The notes under the pieces were generated by a model. The model was not told where the DNA came from. It saw only the letters and a list, made by a program, of their open reading frames with translations, and made no database searches. 13,635 bases of DNA from an uncultured Lachnospiraceae bacterium (lineage in GTDB: Bacteria; Bacillota; Clostridia; Lachnospirales; Lachnospiraceae), in NCBI GenBank assembly GCA_902803155.1, contig CADCOU010000239.1, positions 1 to 13,635 of the forward strand, given 5' to 3'. Within the stretch, counting starts at the first letter, position 1, and every line of letters starts with the position of its first letter. Position numbers and translations under genes: made by a program. Positions 1 to 7,255 of the stretch are shown in pieces.

Positions 1-189
1 TCCCATGGCGTCGGATCTGTATGGATCAACCAGATGCGAGATATCTGCGATGAACCTTCCATCCGCGCCCTTCTGACAGATATAGGTCTTCCGGAAGATC
101 ATGTGATCTACGGGATGGCGGCTCTCGGCTATCCTGCGGAAGAAGGACATGAGTTTAAGGAAATCGGTGAAGTGGCATACATAGAATGA
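1..189 (+). CDS. Nitroreductase family protein, C-terminal fragment
   Basis: The reading frame is open from the window edge and stops at TGA 187-189, giving the last 62 residues of a protein whose start lies outside the window. The visible stretch contains WINQMRDICDEP, then a helix ending in LLTDIGLPEDH, then YGMAALGYPAEEG. This matches the C-terminal end of FMN-dependent nitroreductase-like flavoproteins, in which a GYP-type loop near the C-terminus sits close to the flavin. The substrate cannot be inferred. A terminator at 281-318 separates it from the next unit, so it is probably not co-transcribed with the SPFH gene. The family call is made from residual motifs only. Confidence 0.75.
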   Translation, partial: SHGVGSVWINQMRDICDEPSIRALLTDIGLPEDHVIYGMAALGYPAEEGHEFKEIGEVAYIE

Positions 190-280
190 TCGCCCGGCGG
201 TCCGGAGCATTCAGGAACGCTATCTGCCTTCCTGCTATGCTGCCCGCCTGTTGGCGGCACGCGGTCAGTTCAATATATCC

Positions 281-318
281 CTGCGCTGCGGCTTAACGGT
301 ATGCAGCGCAGTTTTTTT
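281..318 (+). terminator. Intrinsic terminator after the nitroreductase gene
   Basis: CTGCGCTGC (281-289) pairs perfectly with GCAGCGCAG (303-311) across a 13-nt loop and is followed directly by seven T (312-318). This is a canonical Rho-independent terminator. Confidence 0.9.
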
Positions 319-328
319 ATAATTCCCC

Positions 329-368
329 TTGACAAGGTGATTCAAAAGTGATATCAATATGATATCAA
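329..368 (+). promoter_or_regulatory. Promoter with two tandem TGATATCA palindromes (putative operator) for the SPFH gene
   Basis: A consensus -35 TTGACA (329-334) is followed, after 17 nt, by TATCAA (352-357) as a -10. Two copies of the 9-mer TGATATCAA (349-357 and 360-368) lie 11 bp apart, one helical turn, and each contains the 8-bp perfect palindrome TGATATCA. The first copy covers the -10, so a protein bound there would block transcription. The 11-bp phasing suits a tandem pair of small dimeric regulators; the ribbon-helix-helix protein encoded at 1493-1690 is the obvious local candidate. The promoter is read from consensus; operator function is inferred. Confidence 0.65.
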
Positions 369-413
369 ATCAAATGAATCATTTTTTTGGCGTGTGCCAG
401 AAGGAGGAAAACC

Positions 414-1424
414 ATGGAAGAGAAGATCTTGTCAACCAGGAAAAACGGCATGGCGGTGCTGCTCGGCTGCATCGCACTTGAGATCCTTTCTCTGCTCGGT
501 CTCCTGTTCGGGATCGGCTCCGGAAAGGCTCTGCTGATAGTAGTTTCACTCATCATCCTCTGCACGGCGTGGATCCCGCTCATCGGCCTGCGCGTGCTCA
601 AGCCGGAGGAAGCGTTGGTCCTCACGCTGTTCGGCAACTATACCGGTACCCTGAAGGGCCCGGGATTCTACGCAGTCAATCCGTTTTCGGTCAGCGTGAA
701 CCCTGCAAAGAAGACAAAGCTCGGGCAGAGCGGCGACGTGGACGGCGGCGCCAAGGGCGGTTCCCTGGTGAACCTGATCCAGAAGTCGACGACTGAGACT
801 CCGATAATCAGCAATGTGATCTCCCTGAAGATCATGACGCTGAATAACAGCAGGCAGAAGGTCAACGATGTACTCGGCAATCCGGTGGAGATCGGTGTTG
901 CGGTCATGTGGCGCGTCGTGGATACGGCAAAAGCGGTCTTCACCGTAGATAACTACAAAGAATATCTGTCGCTTCAGTGCGACACGGCAGTCCGGAATAT
1001 CGTGAAGATCTATCCGTATGATATGTCTCCGAACGTAGACACGACGGGAGACGGGCTGGCTGACGACGGTTCACTCCGCGGCTCGACCGAGATCGTGGCG
1101 AACCGTATCCGGGAAGAGATCCAGAATAAGGTTTCCGTAGCAGGACTCGAGATTCTGGACGCCAGGATCACCTATCTGGCCTACGCGCCTGAGATCGCAG
1201 CAGTCATGCTGCAGAGGCAGCAGGCATCCGCGATCATTGACGCAAGGAAGATGATCGTGGACGGTGCGGTCGGCATGGTGCAGATGGCCCTGGATAAACT
1301 CAGTGCAGAAGAGATCGTCGAACTCGACGACGAGCGCAAGGCGGCTATGGTCTCCAATCTGCTGGTAGTGCTCTGTGGAAACCATGACGCACAGCCCGTT
1401 GTCAACTCCGGTTCACTGTACTGA
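414..1424 (+). CDS. SPFH (band 7/prohibitin-like) domain membrane protein
   Basis: A 336-residue protein. ATG 414 is chosen because AAGGAGG (401-407) lies 6 nt upstream; an in-frame TTG at 387 would put that ribosome binding site inside the gene. Two hydrophobic segments (about residues 12-34 and 38-58) are followed by the SPFH start (GLRVLKPEEALVLTLFG...GPGFYAVNPF). The later part carries the typical helix-rich LQRQQASAIIDARKMIVDGAVGM. SPFH proteins oligomerise on membranes into ring or raft-like scaffolds; no specific client is evident. It is followed at 68 nt by an Arc-like gene, probably in the same transcript. A Gly/Asp-rich insert around residues 104-116 (SGDVDGGAKGG) separates the first SPFH strands from the rest. 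Confidence in the domain is high, in the role low. Confidence 0.9.
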   Translation: MEEKILSTRKNGMAVLLGCIALEILSLLGLLFGIGSGKALLIVVSLIILCTAWIPLIGLRVLKPEEALVLTLFGNYTGTLKGPGFYAVNPFSVSVNPAKKTKLGQSGDVDGGAKGGSLVNLIQKSTTETPIISNVISLKIMTLNNSRQKVNDVLGNPVEIGVAVMWRVVDTAKAVFTVDNYKEYLSLQCDTAVRNIVKIYPYDMSPNVDTTGDGLADDGSLRGSTEIVANRIREEIQNKVSVAGLEILDARITYLAYAPEIAAVMLQRQQASAIIDARKMIVDGAVGMVQMALDKLSAEEIVELDDERKAAMVSNLLVVLCGNHDAQPVVNSGSLY

Positions 1425-1492
1425 TCCTGCGTGAGAGCATACGGCTTGCAGACTGGATCCTGAGATACATGTGAACAGACAGGTGGTGAGCT

Positions 1493-1690
1493 ATGGCTGC
1501 GAAGAAACAGGTTCCGCTCCGGCTGAACGAGAAGCTCTATGACGCACTGGCGGCGTGGGCAGAGGACGATTTCCGGTCGGTAAACGGCCAGATCGAGTAT
1601 CTGCTGACAGAGTGTGTGCGGCAGCGGAAGAAAAACGGTAAATATGTGTCGGAGCATCTGGACGAACCTCCGGAGCTCGATATCTCATAA
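1493..1690 (+). CDS. Arc-like ribbon-helix-helix protein
   Basis: A 65-residue protein starting at ATG 1493 after a weak AGGTGG (1481-1486). The N-terminal strand KKQVPLRLNEKLYDAL followed by a helix and FRSVNGQIEYLLTECVRQR resembles the Arc repressor fold, including the Arc-like RSVN(S/G)xI turn. Gln6, Pro8 and Arg10 fall in the alternating strand positions where Arc uses Gln9, Asn11 and Arg13 to read DNA. The tail (SEHLDEPPELDIS) is acidic. It lies 68 nt after the SPFH gene and before a terminator, so the two form one unit. I infer that it binds the TGATATCA repeats at 349-368 and regulates its own operon; a non-DNA-binding partner role for SPFH is possible. Confidence 0.75.
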   Translation: MAAKKQVPLRLNEKLYDALAAWAEDDFRSVNGQIEYLLTECVRQRKKNGKYVSEHLDEPPELDIS

Positions 1691-1714
1691 GATACAATTC
1701 CGTCGGGATGTCTC

Positions 1715-1795
1715 CCGCCTCTGAAGGCGGAAGGCAGCCGGACTTGAAGACAGCAGGAAGCTGTGCGGCAAAAGCGCTGCGCAGCTTCCTTTTTT
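1715..1795 (+). terminator. Strong intrinsic terminator after the SPFH/RHH unit, with a small upstream hairpin
   Basis: The terminator is a 14-bp stem (1756-1769 with 1776-1789, including two G-T wobbles) with a 6-nt loop and six T (1790-1795). Just upstream, CCGCCT (1715-1720) and AGGCGG (1725-1730) form a separate tight 6-bp hairpin. Together they isolate the upstream unit from the selD operon. Confidence 0.9.
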
Positions 1796-1848
1796 GAAGG
1801 ATTATTTGAATTAATAATAAAACATGCATATTCTTTAATAAAACTAAT

Positions 1849-1891
1849 TTGAACAAGTTGTGATCTCACAGTAAAATATAGTTTCAGGAGG
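1849..1891 (+). promoter_or_regulatory. Promoter and ribosome binding site of the selD operon
   Basis: TTGAAC (1849-1854), a 17-nt spacer and TAAAAT (1872-1877) form a good sigma-A-type promoter in an AT-rich stretch. Transcription would begin near 1884, so the leader is only about 15 nt and begins almost at the ribosome binding site AGGAGG (1886-1891). This leaves no room for a riboswitch; any control would be at initiation. Confidence 0.65.
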
Positions 1892-1898
1892 GTGTGCA

Positions 1899-2927
1899 AT
1901 GGACAGTGAGAAGATTACTTTCTGCAAGGGAGGAGGCTGCACGGCCAAGCTCGGTCCGGCAGCGCTCAGCAGGGTGCTTTCCCTGCTCCCGAAGGGAGAG
2001 AAGGATCCGGATCTTCTGGTCGGGTTTTCCAGCAGGGATGACGCGGCAGTGTACCGTCTGACGGATGAGATCGCTTTTGTACAGACACTGGACTTCTTCC
2101 CGCCGATGGTGAAGGATCCCTATACATTCGGGCAGATCGCGGCGACCAATGCGCTCAGCGACATCTACGCGATGGGCGGCAAAGTGAAGACTGCGCTGAA
2201 TATCGTCTGCTTCCCTGAGAAATGGGATCTCAATATACTCGGGGAGATCCTCAGGGGCGGGGCAGAGAAAGTGATCGAGGCAGGCGGAAGCCTCGCGGGC
2301 GGTCATTCGATCGCGGATTCGGATGTCAAGTACGGACTGTCGGTGACCGGCATTGTTCATCCGGATCATATCTGGGCGAACAATACCGGCCGGCCGGGTG
2401 ACGCACTGATCCTGACCAAGGCGCTCGGCGTGGGGATCATCTGCACGGCCGACCGCGTGAACGAGGCGCCGGAGGAGGCGATGGAAGCAGCTGTGAGGTC
2501 AATGACCACGCTGAACAGATACGCCGCGGAGGTCCTGTCGGGCTATGACATCCATGCATGCACGGATGTGACCGGATACAGCTTCCTGGGCCATCTCCAT
2601 GAGATGATGGACGGAAGACTGTCCTGCCGCGTATATGCAGACCGTGTCCCTGTACTGCCCGGAGCGCTTGCATGTGCCGACGAATTCCTGCTGACTGCCG
2701 CGGGACAGCGGAACCGCAATCATACCGGACCGTTTGTCCGGTTTGAGAACATACCGTTCGCCATGGAAGAGGTGCTCTTTGACCCGCAGACTTCAGGGGG
2801 CCTGCTTGCCGCGGTGAATGCGGAAACGGCGCCGCAGGCGGCAGAGGAACTCCGCGCACTGGGCCTGCCGGCTCAGATCGTCGGAGAGATCACGGAGAAA
2901 ACAGATACGGAGATCACAGTCATTTAG
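1899..2927 (+). CDS. selD: Selenide, water dikinase (selenophosphate synthetase)
   Basis: A 342-residue cytoplasmic enzyme of normal family length that makes selenophosphate from selenide and ATP. The N-terminal catalytic loop is GGGCTAKLGP with Cys14 and Lys17, matching the Cys17/Lys20 pair of E. coli SelD; it is a cysteine form, not a selenocysteine form. Metal-binding Asp residues are recognisable at Asp48 (SSRDDAA), Asp65 (QTLDFF), Asp88 (NALSDIYAMGG) and Asp223 (CTDVTGYSFLGH). GGHSIAD (134-140) is the glycine-rich nucleotide region. The start at 1899 has AGGAGG 7 nt upstream. It is the first gene of a seven-gene unit. No selA, selB or selC is in the window, so whether the product goes to selenocysteine, selenouridine or a selenium cofactor is open. 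Confidence 0.97.
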   Translation: MDSEKITFCKGGGCTAKLGPAALSRVLSLLPKGEKDPDLLVGFSSRDDAAVYRLTDEIAFVQTLDFFPPMVKDPYTFGQIAATNALSDIYAMGGKVKTALNIVCFPEKWDLNILGEILRGGAEKVIEAGGSLAGGHSIADSDVKYGLSVTGIVHPDHIWANNTGRPGDALILTKALGVGIICTADRVNEAPEEAMEAAVRSMTTLNRYAAEVLSGYDIHACTDVTGYSFLGHLHEMMDGRLSCRVYADRVPVLPGALACADEFLLTAAGQRNRNHTGPFVRFENIPFAMEEVLFDPQTSGGLLAAVNAETAPQAAEELRALGLPAQIVGEITEKTDTEITVI

Positions 2928-2975
2928 CAGCAAAGAGAAAGCAAAGTGAAATAGATAGAAACGGGGGAATCGAAC

Positions 2976-3596
2976 ATGAAGAAAACAGTAGATGCGATCG
3001 GTGATGCCTGCCCGATCCCGGTGGTGAAAACGAAGAACGCGATCAAAGAACTGAACGGCCCGGGATCTGTGGAGACCCTGGTGGACAATGAGATCGCTGT
3101 CCAGAACCTGACCAAGATGGCGAACCAGAAAGGATATGCTGTCCGCTCCGAGAAGATCGCAGAGGATCAGTTCCGCGTCACCATGGAGATCGGTGAAGGC
3201 GCTCAGGACGCGGCGGATGATATCCCGGAGGAGTGCCTGGTTGTGCAGGATCCCAGAAAAAAGAATGTCGTGGTCGCGGTAACCTCGGCAACGATGGGAA
3301 CCGGTAACGATGAGCTCGGCGCGGTTCTGATGAAGGGCTTCCTGTTTGCGCTGACGCAGCAGGACATCCTCCCGAAGACGATCCTGTTCTACAACGGCGG
3401 CGCGACAGTCACAACAGAGGGGTCTGCCTCAATCGATGACCTGAAGAGCCTGGAGGCCCAGGGCGTCGAGATCCTGACCTGCGGGACCTGCCTGAACTAT
3501 TACAAGCTGTCGGATAAGCTTCAGGTTGGCGGCGTCACTAATATGTATGAGATCACGGAGAGACTGACCAAAGCGGATCTGGTGGTGCGCCCGTGA
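2976..3596 (+). CDS. yedF: Selenium metabolism protein YedF (TusA-like plus DsrE-like domains)
   Basis: A 206-residue protein. Residues 1-75 form a TusA/SirA-like domain with the signature DACPIPVVKTK; Cys12 in CPxP is the persulfide (or perselenide) carrying position in that family. Residues about 87-206 form a DsrE-like half (VVVAVTSATMGTGNDELGA) with LTCGTCLNYY, where Cys169 and Cys172 form a CxxC pair. This two-domain architecture is the one found beside selD in many anaerobes and called selenium metabolism protein YedF. The gene follows selD by 48 nt behind a G-rich ribosome site (GGGGGA, 2963-2968), and its stop overlaps the next start by 4 nt (GTGA). The inferred job is carrying Se or S between the desulfurase and SelD. 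Confidence 0.93.
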   Translation: MKKTVDAIGDACPIPVVKTKNAIKELNGPGSVETLVDNEIAVQNLTKMANQKGYAVRSEKIAEDQFRVTMEIGEGAQDAADDIPEECLVVQDPRKKNVVVAVTSATMGTGNDELGAVLMKGFLFALTQQDILPKTILFYNGGATVTTEGSASIDDLKSLEAQGVEILTCGTCLNYYKLSDKLQVGGVTNMYEITERLTKADLVVRP

Positions 3597-3835
3597 GAGA
3601 GAGCAGAGAATTCCTGGTGATCACATTTTCAGAGACCTCCGATGCGATGGCAGCTGAGAAGCTGTTTCAGGAGATGCAGGTCCCGGGGAGGATCATTCCG
3701 ATCCCGCGCCAGCTGAGCGCGGGTTGCGGGCTCTCCTGGAAGACAGAACTCTCGGAGCGTGAGAGAGCGGAGTCGGCGCTTCAAGGCGCGGGGATCCGCT
3801 GGCATGAGATGGAACCGGTAAAGCTATGGGTATAG
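3593..3835 (+). CDS. DUF3343 family protein, copy A (putative Se/S carrier)
   Basis: An 80-residue protein beginning with GTG 3593, which overlaps the yedF stop by 4 nt, so its translation is coupled to yedF. The core reads FLVITFSETSDAMAAEK, then PGRIIPIPRQLSAGCGLSW; the P-x-PR...CG pattern is the hallmark I associate with DUF3343, a small family named as a putative Se/S carrier. Cys45 is the only cysteine. The reading frame then runs 10 nt into the activase gene. An internal start is possible but the overlap favours 3593. A second, diverged copy ends the operon (7256-7519). Family assignment is good; the carrier role is inferred from the lone Cys and the selenium neighbourhood. Confidence 0.85.
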   Translation: MRESREFLVITFSETSDAMAAEKLFQEMQVPGRIIPIPRQLSAGCGLSWKTELSERERAESALQGAGIRWHEMEPVKLWV

Positions 3836-4605
3836 AACATTTCATCGGGATCGACATCGGGTCGACCTGCGCCAAGACAGTCGTCATGGATCAGGAGGGG
3901 CGGATCGTACACCGCATGCTGCGCCCTACCGGGTGGAGCAGCGTGGACACAGCCCTTTCCATACGGGAAGAACTGGCCGGCATGGGGATCACGTCAGACA
4001 ACGGCATTGTCGTATCGACCGGTTACGGGCGTGCGGCTGTTCCGTTTGCCGCGAAGAACATCACGGAGATCACCTGCCATGCGAAAGGAGCCTGCCATAT
4101 CCATGCCGCGGATGACCTGACAGTGATCGACATCGGCGGACAGGATACCAAGCTGATCGCCGTATCCGGCGGACAGGTAGTGGACTTTGTCATGAATGAC
4201 AAGTGTTCTGCCGGAACCGGGCGGTTCCTGGAAGTCATGGCGAATACGCTGGCAGTCACGCTGGAGGATCTGTGCGAACTTGCGCGCGGCGGAGGCGGCG
4301 CGTCCATCAGTTCCATGTGCACCGTGTTCGCAGAGTCGGAAGTGATCGGACTGATCGGTAAGGGCGAGAGCAGGGAGAACATCGCGTCCGCGGTGATCGA
4401 TTCGATCGTCACGAAGGTCGCGTCCCAGGCAGGGCGGCTGCAGCCGGCCGGGAAGGTCTGCCTGACGGGTGGCCTGTGCGGGTTTGACTACCTGAGAAAC
4501 CGGCTCGGGAAAACGCTCCGCTGCGAGGTTGAAGCGAGCCCCGACGGAAGATACGCAGGAGCGGCAGGCGCAGCACTCTGCGCCATGCAGCTGGGGCTGG
4601 GATGA
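3826..4605 (+). CDS. HgdC-type ATPase activase (acyl-CoA dehydratase activase family)
   Basis: A 259-residue ASKHA-fold ATPase. The first phosphate loop is GIDIGSTCAKT (8-18) and the second is DIGGQDTK (102-109). Cys127 (MNDKCSAGTGRF) and Cys165 (SSMCTVFAESEV) match the two cysteines per monomer that hold the single [4Fe-4S] cluster bridging the dimer in HgdC (Cys127 and Cys166). TGGLCG (214-219) and AGAAGAAL (244-251) complete the nucleotide site. Such proteins use ATP to fire electrons of very low potential into an HgdB-like partner; here the partner is the double-cubane protein at 5983. ATG 3826 overlaps the DUF3343 gene by 10 nt, another sign of coupling. The electron donor to the activase is not encoded nearby. 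Confidence 0.93.
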   Translation: MGIEHFIGIDIGSTCAKTVVMDQEGRIVHRMLRPTGWSSVDTALSIREELAGMGITSDNGIVVSTGYGRAAVPFAAKNITEITCHAKGACHIHAADDLTVIDIGGQDTKLIAVSGGQVVDFVMNDKCSAGTGRFLEVMANTLAVTLEDLCELARGGGGASISSMCTVFAESEVIGLIGKGESRENIASAVIDSIVTKVASQAGRLQPAGKVCLTGGLCGFDYLRNRLGKTLRCEVEASPDGRYAGAAGAALCAMQLGLG

Positions 4606-4703
4606 TACGGCGGACCTTACATACCGCGTGCGTTTGCACCGTACGGCTTTATAAGCATATTCAGGACACTGCGGGATGAGAGAACAGAAAGGGATAAAGA
4701 CGG
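4606..4703 (+). other. 98-nt intercistronic gap with short nested stems
   Basis: Between the activase and desulfurase genes, TACGG (4606-4610) can pair with CCGTA (4639-4643), enclosing CGG/CCG (4611-4613 with 4624-4626) and GTGC/GCAC (4628-4631 with 4636-4639, sharing one base with the outer stem). There is no T-run, so this is not a terminator. It may be an mRNA processing or stability element, or chance. AAAGGGA (4688-4694) serves the next gene. Confidence 0.3.
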
Positions 4704-5840
4704 ATGATCTACCTTGACAATGCGGCAACTACGATCCGCAAGCCCAGGCAGGTGATCGACGCGGTCGTATCGGCGATGGATTCCATGGGCAATGCTTCGC
4801 GCGGCGCGCACGGCGGGGCGCTGCATGCTTCCAGGACCGTATACGATGCCCGCTGCAAAGCGGCAAAGCTGTTTGGCCTGAGCAGGCCGGATCATGTCGT
4901 ATTTACCTGCAATTCGACAGAGGCGCTGAACATTGCGATCCAGGGGACGATCCGTCCCGGGAGCCATGTGGTCACGACCGATCTGGAACACAACTCCGTG
5001 CTCCGCCCCCTGTACAGACTGCAGGAGGAGCAGGGGGTCGAACTGGAATTCGTACGTGCCGACCGCATGGGGCGTCTGGATATGACAGGACTGGAACAGC
5101 TGCTCAGACCGGATACCGGAGCGATCGTCTGTACGCATGCGTCCAATCTGACCGGAGAGATCGTGGATATCGGCCGGATCGGGCGGATGGCGCGGGAGAG
5201 AGGCATACTGTTCATAGTAGACGCTTCCCAGAGTGCCGGAAACATCCCGATCGATATGGAGAGCATGGGGATCGATATTCTCTGCTTTACCGGACACAAG
5301 GGCCTGATGGGCCCGCAGGGGACCGGCGGAATGTGCATCCGGGAAGGCGTGGAGATCCGACCGCTGAAAGAAGGAGGATCCGGCGTGCAGAGTTACCGCC
5401 GCCGCCAGCCGGAAGAGTACCCGACGAGGCTTGAGGCGGGAACCCTGAACGCGCACGGACTGGCAGGCCTGTCCGCAGCAGTTGACTTCATACTGGAGAC
5501 CGGTGTGGAGACCATCGGGGAGAAAGAACGGTCTCTCGCACGGCATTTCTATGAACTGACGGAAGGGATCGACGGAGTGAAAATATACGGCGATTTCAGT
5601 ACGAACATGCGGGGACCGGTCGTGGCGCTGAACATCCGCGATTACGACTCCAGCGAAGTGTCGGACGCGCTGAGCCAGGAGTATGACATTGCGACCAGGC
5701 CCGGCGCACACTGCGCGCCGAGGATGCATGAAGCGCTCGGAACGACAGATCAGGGAGCGGTGCGGTTCAGCTTCTCCTGGTTCAATACGATGGAGGAAGC
5801 CGAGGAAGCGGCGCGGGCAGTCAGGGAACTGGCGGAATGA
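4704..5840 (+). CDS. Cysteine desulfurase, group II (class V aminotransferase, selenium-operon type)
   Basis: A 378-residue PLP enzyme. The N-terminus MIYLDNAATT and LEHNSVLRP (His96) are typical of NifS/SufS-like enzymes. FTGHKGL supplies the PLP lysine (Lys199), and RPGAHCAP supplies the active-site Cys337 on the short loop that marks the SufS/CsdB group rather than IscS. It would release S from cysteine, or Se from selenocysteine, as an enzyme-bound persulfide or perselenide. A desulfurase subfamily named after Enterococcus faecalis EF2568, also encoded next to selD, is the closest I can recall, but I could not compare the sequences. The setting between selD/yedF and the double-cubane protein favours selenium donation over general Fe-S assembly, as no SufU, IscU or SufBCD gene accompanies it. 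Confidence 0.92.
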   Translation: MIYLDNAATTIRKPRQVIDAVVSAMDSMGNASRGAHGGALHASRTVYDARCKAAKLFGLSRPDHVVFTCNSTEALNIAIQGTIRPGSHVVTTDLEHNSVLRPLYRLQEEQGVELEFVRADRMGRLDMTGLEQLLRPDTGAIVCTHASNLTGEIVDIGRIGRMARERGILFIVDASQSAGNIPIDMESMGIDILCFTGHKGLMGPQGTGGMCIREGVEIRPLKEGGSGVQSYRRRQPEEYPTRLEAGTLNAHGLAGLSAAVDFILETGVETIGEKERSLARHFYELTEGIDGVKIYGDFSTNMRGPVVALNIRDYDSSEVSDALSQEYDIATRPGAHCAPRMHEALGTTDQGAVRFSFSWFNTMEEAEEAARAVRELAE

Positions 5841-5982
5841 TGTGAATGATCATATGCGGCCCCGGGACAGACTGTTGGTAAAGATAAGCAGGAAACGGGA
5901 CCGGGCATATTTTCATATGAGATTTATCCGGGATGACCGGAGGAATAATTCAGTATTCTCAGACAGGAGAAAGGAGAAGAGT

Positions 5983-7254
5983 ATGGCTGATTACAGGAAG
6001 ATGTGGGAAGACCTCGGGATGGACATGGAGAATCATGACAATCTGTGTCAGGTGCTCCCGACGGCAGTGGGTGATGTGTTCCTCTCACAGGAGAACCGTC
6101 CGGAGGCGATGGATTTCTGGGATCTGGTGATCTCCGAGGTGCACGGCATCCGCCCGGCGGAACTCATCGAAGCGCAGAAGGAAGGCAGAAAAGTATTCGG
6201 CACGTTCTGCGTCTATGTGCCGGATGAGGTCGTGATCGCAGCAAACGGTATTGTGACAGGCCTGTGCGGCGGATCCCAGTTTTGGGTGCCGGACGGCGAG
6301 AAAGTCCTTCCGAAGAGCACATGTCCCCTGGTGAAGGCCTCGGTCGGCGCAAGGCTCGGACGCACATGTCCGTTCTTCCGCATCGCAGACATGTATGTGG
6401 GAGAGACGACCTGCGACGGAAAGAAGAAGGCGTACGAGATCCTGGGCGAGGATGTTCCCATGTATATCATGGACGTTCCGCAGATGAAGCGGGAGAAGGA
6501 CATTCTGAAGTGGAAGGATGAGATCGCGGAGTTTGCGAAGAAGGTGGAGGAGTTCACCGGCAATCAGATCACGCCGGAGAAACTCGCCGAATCCATCCAT
6601 ATCATCAATGAGAAGCGCAAGGCCCTGGCAAGAGTATACAACTGCCGCAAGTCAAAATGCCTGCCGATCTCCGGCCGCGATACCCTGCTGATGACGCAGA
6701 TCTCCTTTTTTGACGATCCGGTCCGCTGCGCGCAGATGTGCAACCGGCTGGCAGATGAACTGGAACAGCGCATCCGCGACGGCGTGAGCGTGGTATCCGC
6801 CGACACGAAGAGGATCCTGGTCACCGGAACCCCGCTGGCAGTACCGAACTGGAAGCTGCACAATATCATCGAGACTTCCGGCGGCGCGGTCGTATGCGAG
6901 GAAATGTGCACCGGAACCCGGTACTTCGAGAATCTTGTGGATGAGACGAAGACGACTCTGGACGAGCAGTTCATGGCACTGTCCGAGCGTTATATGAAGA
7001 CCAACTGCGCATGCTTCACTCCGAACACCGGAAGGATCGACGACATCCTTCGCCTGGCAAAAGAGTATCAGGTGGACGGAGTCATCGACTGCAGCCTGAA
7101 GTTCTGCTGCCTGTATGACACGGAGAAATACGCGGTCTCCAGAGCGCTGAAGGAAGCAGGCATCCCGGTTCTGAGTCTCGAGACGGACTATGAGGATGCG
7201 GATGCCGGACAGCTCCGTACCAGGATCGGCGCATTTATCGAGATGCTTTCCTGA
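5983..7254 (+). CDS. Double-cubane-cluster protein (2-hydroxyacyl-CoA dehydratase HgdB-like reductase)
   Basis: A 423-residue protein starting at ATG 5983 with AAGGAGA (5971-5977) just upstream; the frame is open back to 5683, but that part overlaps the desulfurase gene and has no conserved motif. Family motifs run in order: STCPLVKAS (Cys114), DMYVGETTCDGKKK (Cys144), EEMCTGTR (Cys309), CACFTPNTGR (Cys342, Cys344) and IDCSLKFCCLYDTEK (Cys370, Cys375, Cys376). With a single subunit of about 420 residues next to one activase, it fits the double-cubane [Fe8S9] proteins that, after ATP-driven electron injection, reduce small molecules such as acetylene or hydrazine in vitro. No CoA-transferase or second dehydratase subunit is nearby, which argues against an amino-acid fermentation dehydratase. 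The physiological substrate is unknown; the setting suggests a Se or S species. Confidence 0.9.
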   Translation: MADYRKMWEDLGMDMENHDNLCQVLPTAVGDVFLSQENRPEAMDFWDLVISEVHGIRPAELIEAQKEGRKVFGTFCVYVPDEVVIAANGIVTGLCGGSQFWVPDGEKVLPKSTCPLVKASVGARLGRTCPFFRIADMYVGETTCDGKKKAYEILGEDVPMYIMDVPQMKREKDILKWKDEIAEFAKKVEEFTGNQITPEKLAESIHIINEKRKALARVYNCRKSKCLPISGRDTLLMTQISFFDDPVRCAQMCNRLADELEQRIRDGVSVVSADTKRILVTGTPLAVPNWKLHNIIETSGGAVVCEEMCTGTRYFENLVDETKTTLDEQFMALSERYMKTNCACFTPNTGRIDDILRLAKEYQVDGVIDCSLKFCCLYDTEKYAVSRALKEAGIPVLSLETDYEDADAGQLRTRIGAFIEMLS

Positions 7255-7255
7255 T

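Noticed and set aside
387..413. Upstream TTG start that would lengthen the SPFH protein by nine residues
   Set aside because: It would place the strong AAGGAGG ribosome binding site inside the coding region; ATG 414 has ideal spacing.
1700..1790. Possible selC (tRNA-Sec) upstream of selD, because GGACTTGAAG near a long GC stem recalls its anticodon arm
   Set aside because: The anticodon loop CTTCAAA is absent, no acceptor/T-arm with CCA fold can be drawn, and the long stem ends in a T-run, so it is a terminator.
4617..5729. Long minus-strand open frame opposite the desulfurase gene
   Set aside because: A shadow of the real gene; no recognisable motif and wrong composition.
5683..5982. N-terminal extension of the double-cubane protein by 100 residues
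   Set aside because: The extension overlaps the desulfurase gene, is Arg-rich and out-of-frame-like, and lacks family motifs; ATG 5983 has a good ribosome site and gives the normal family length.
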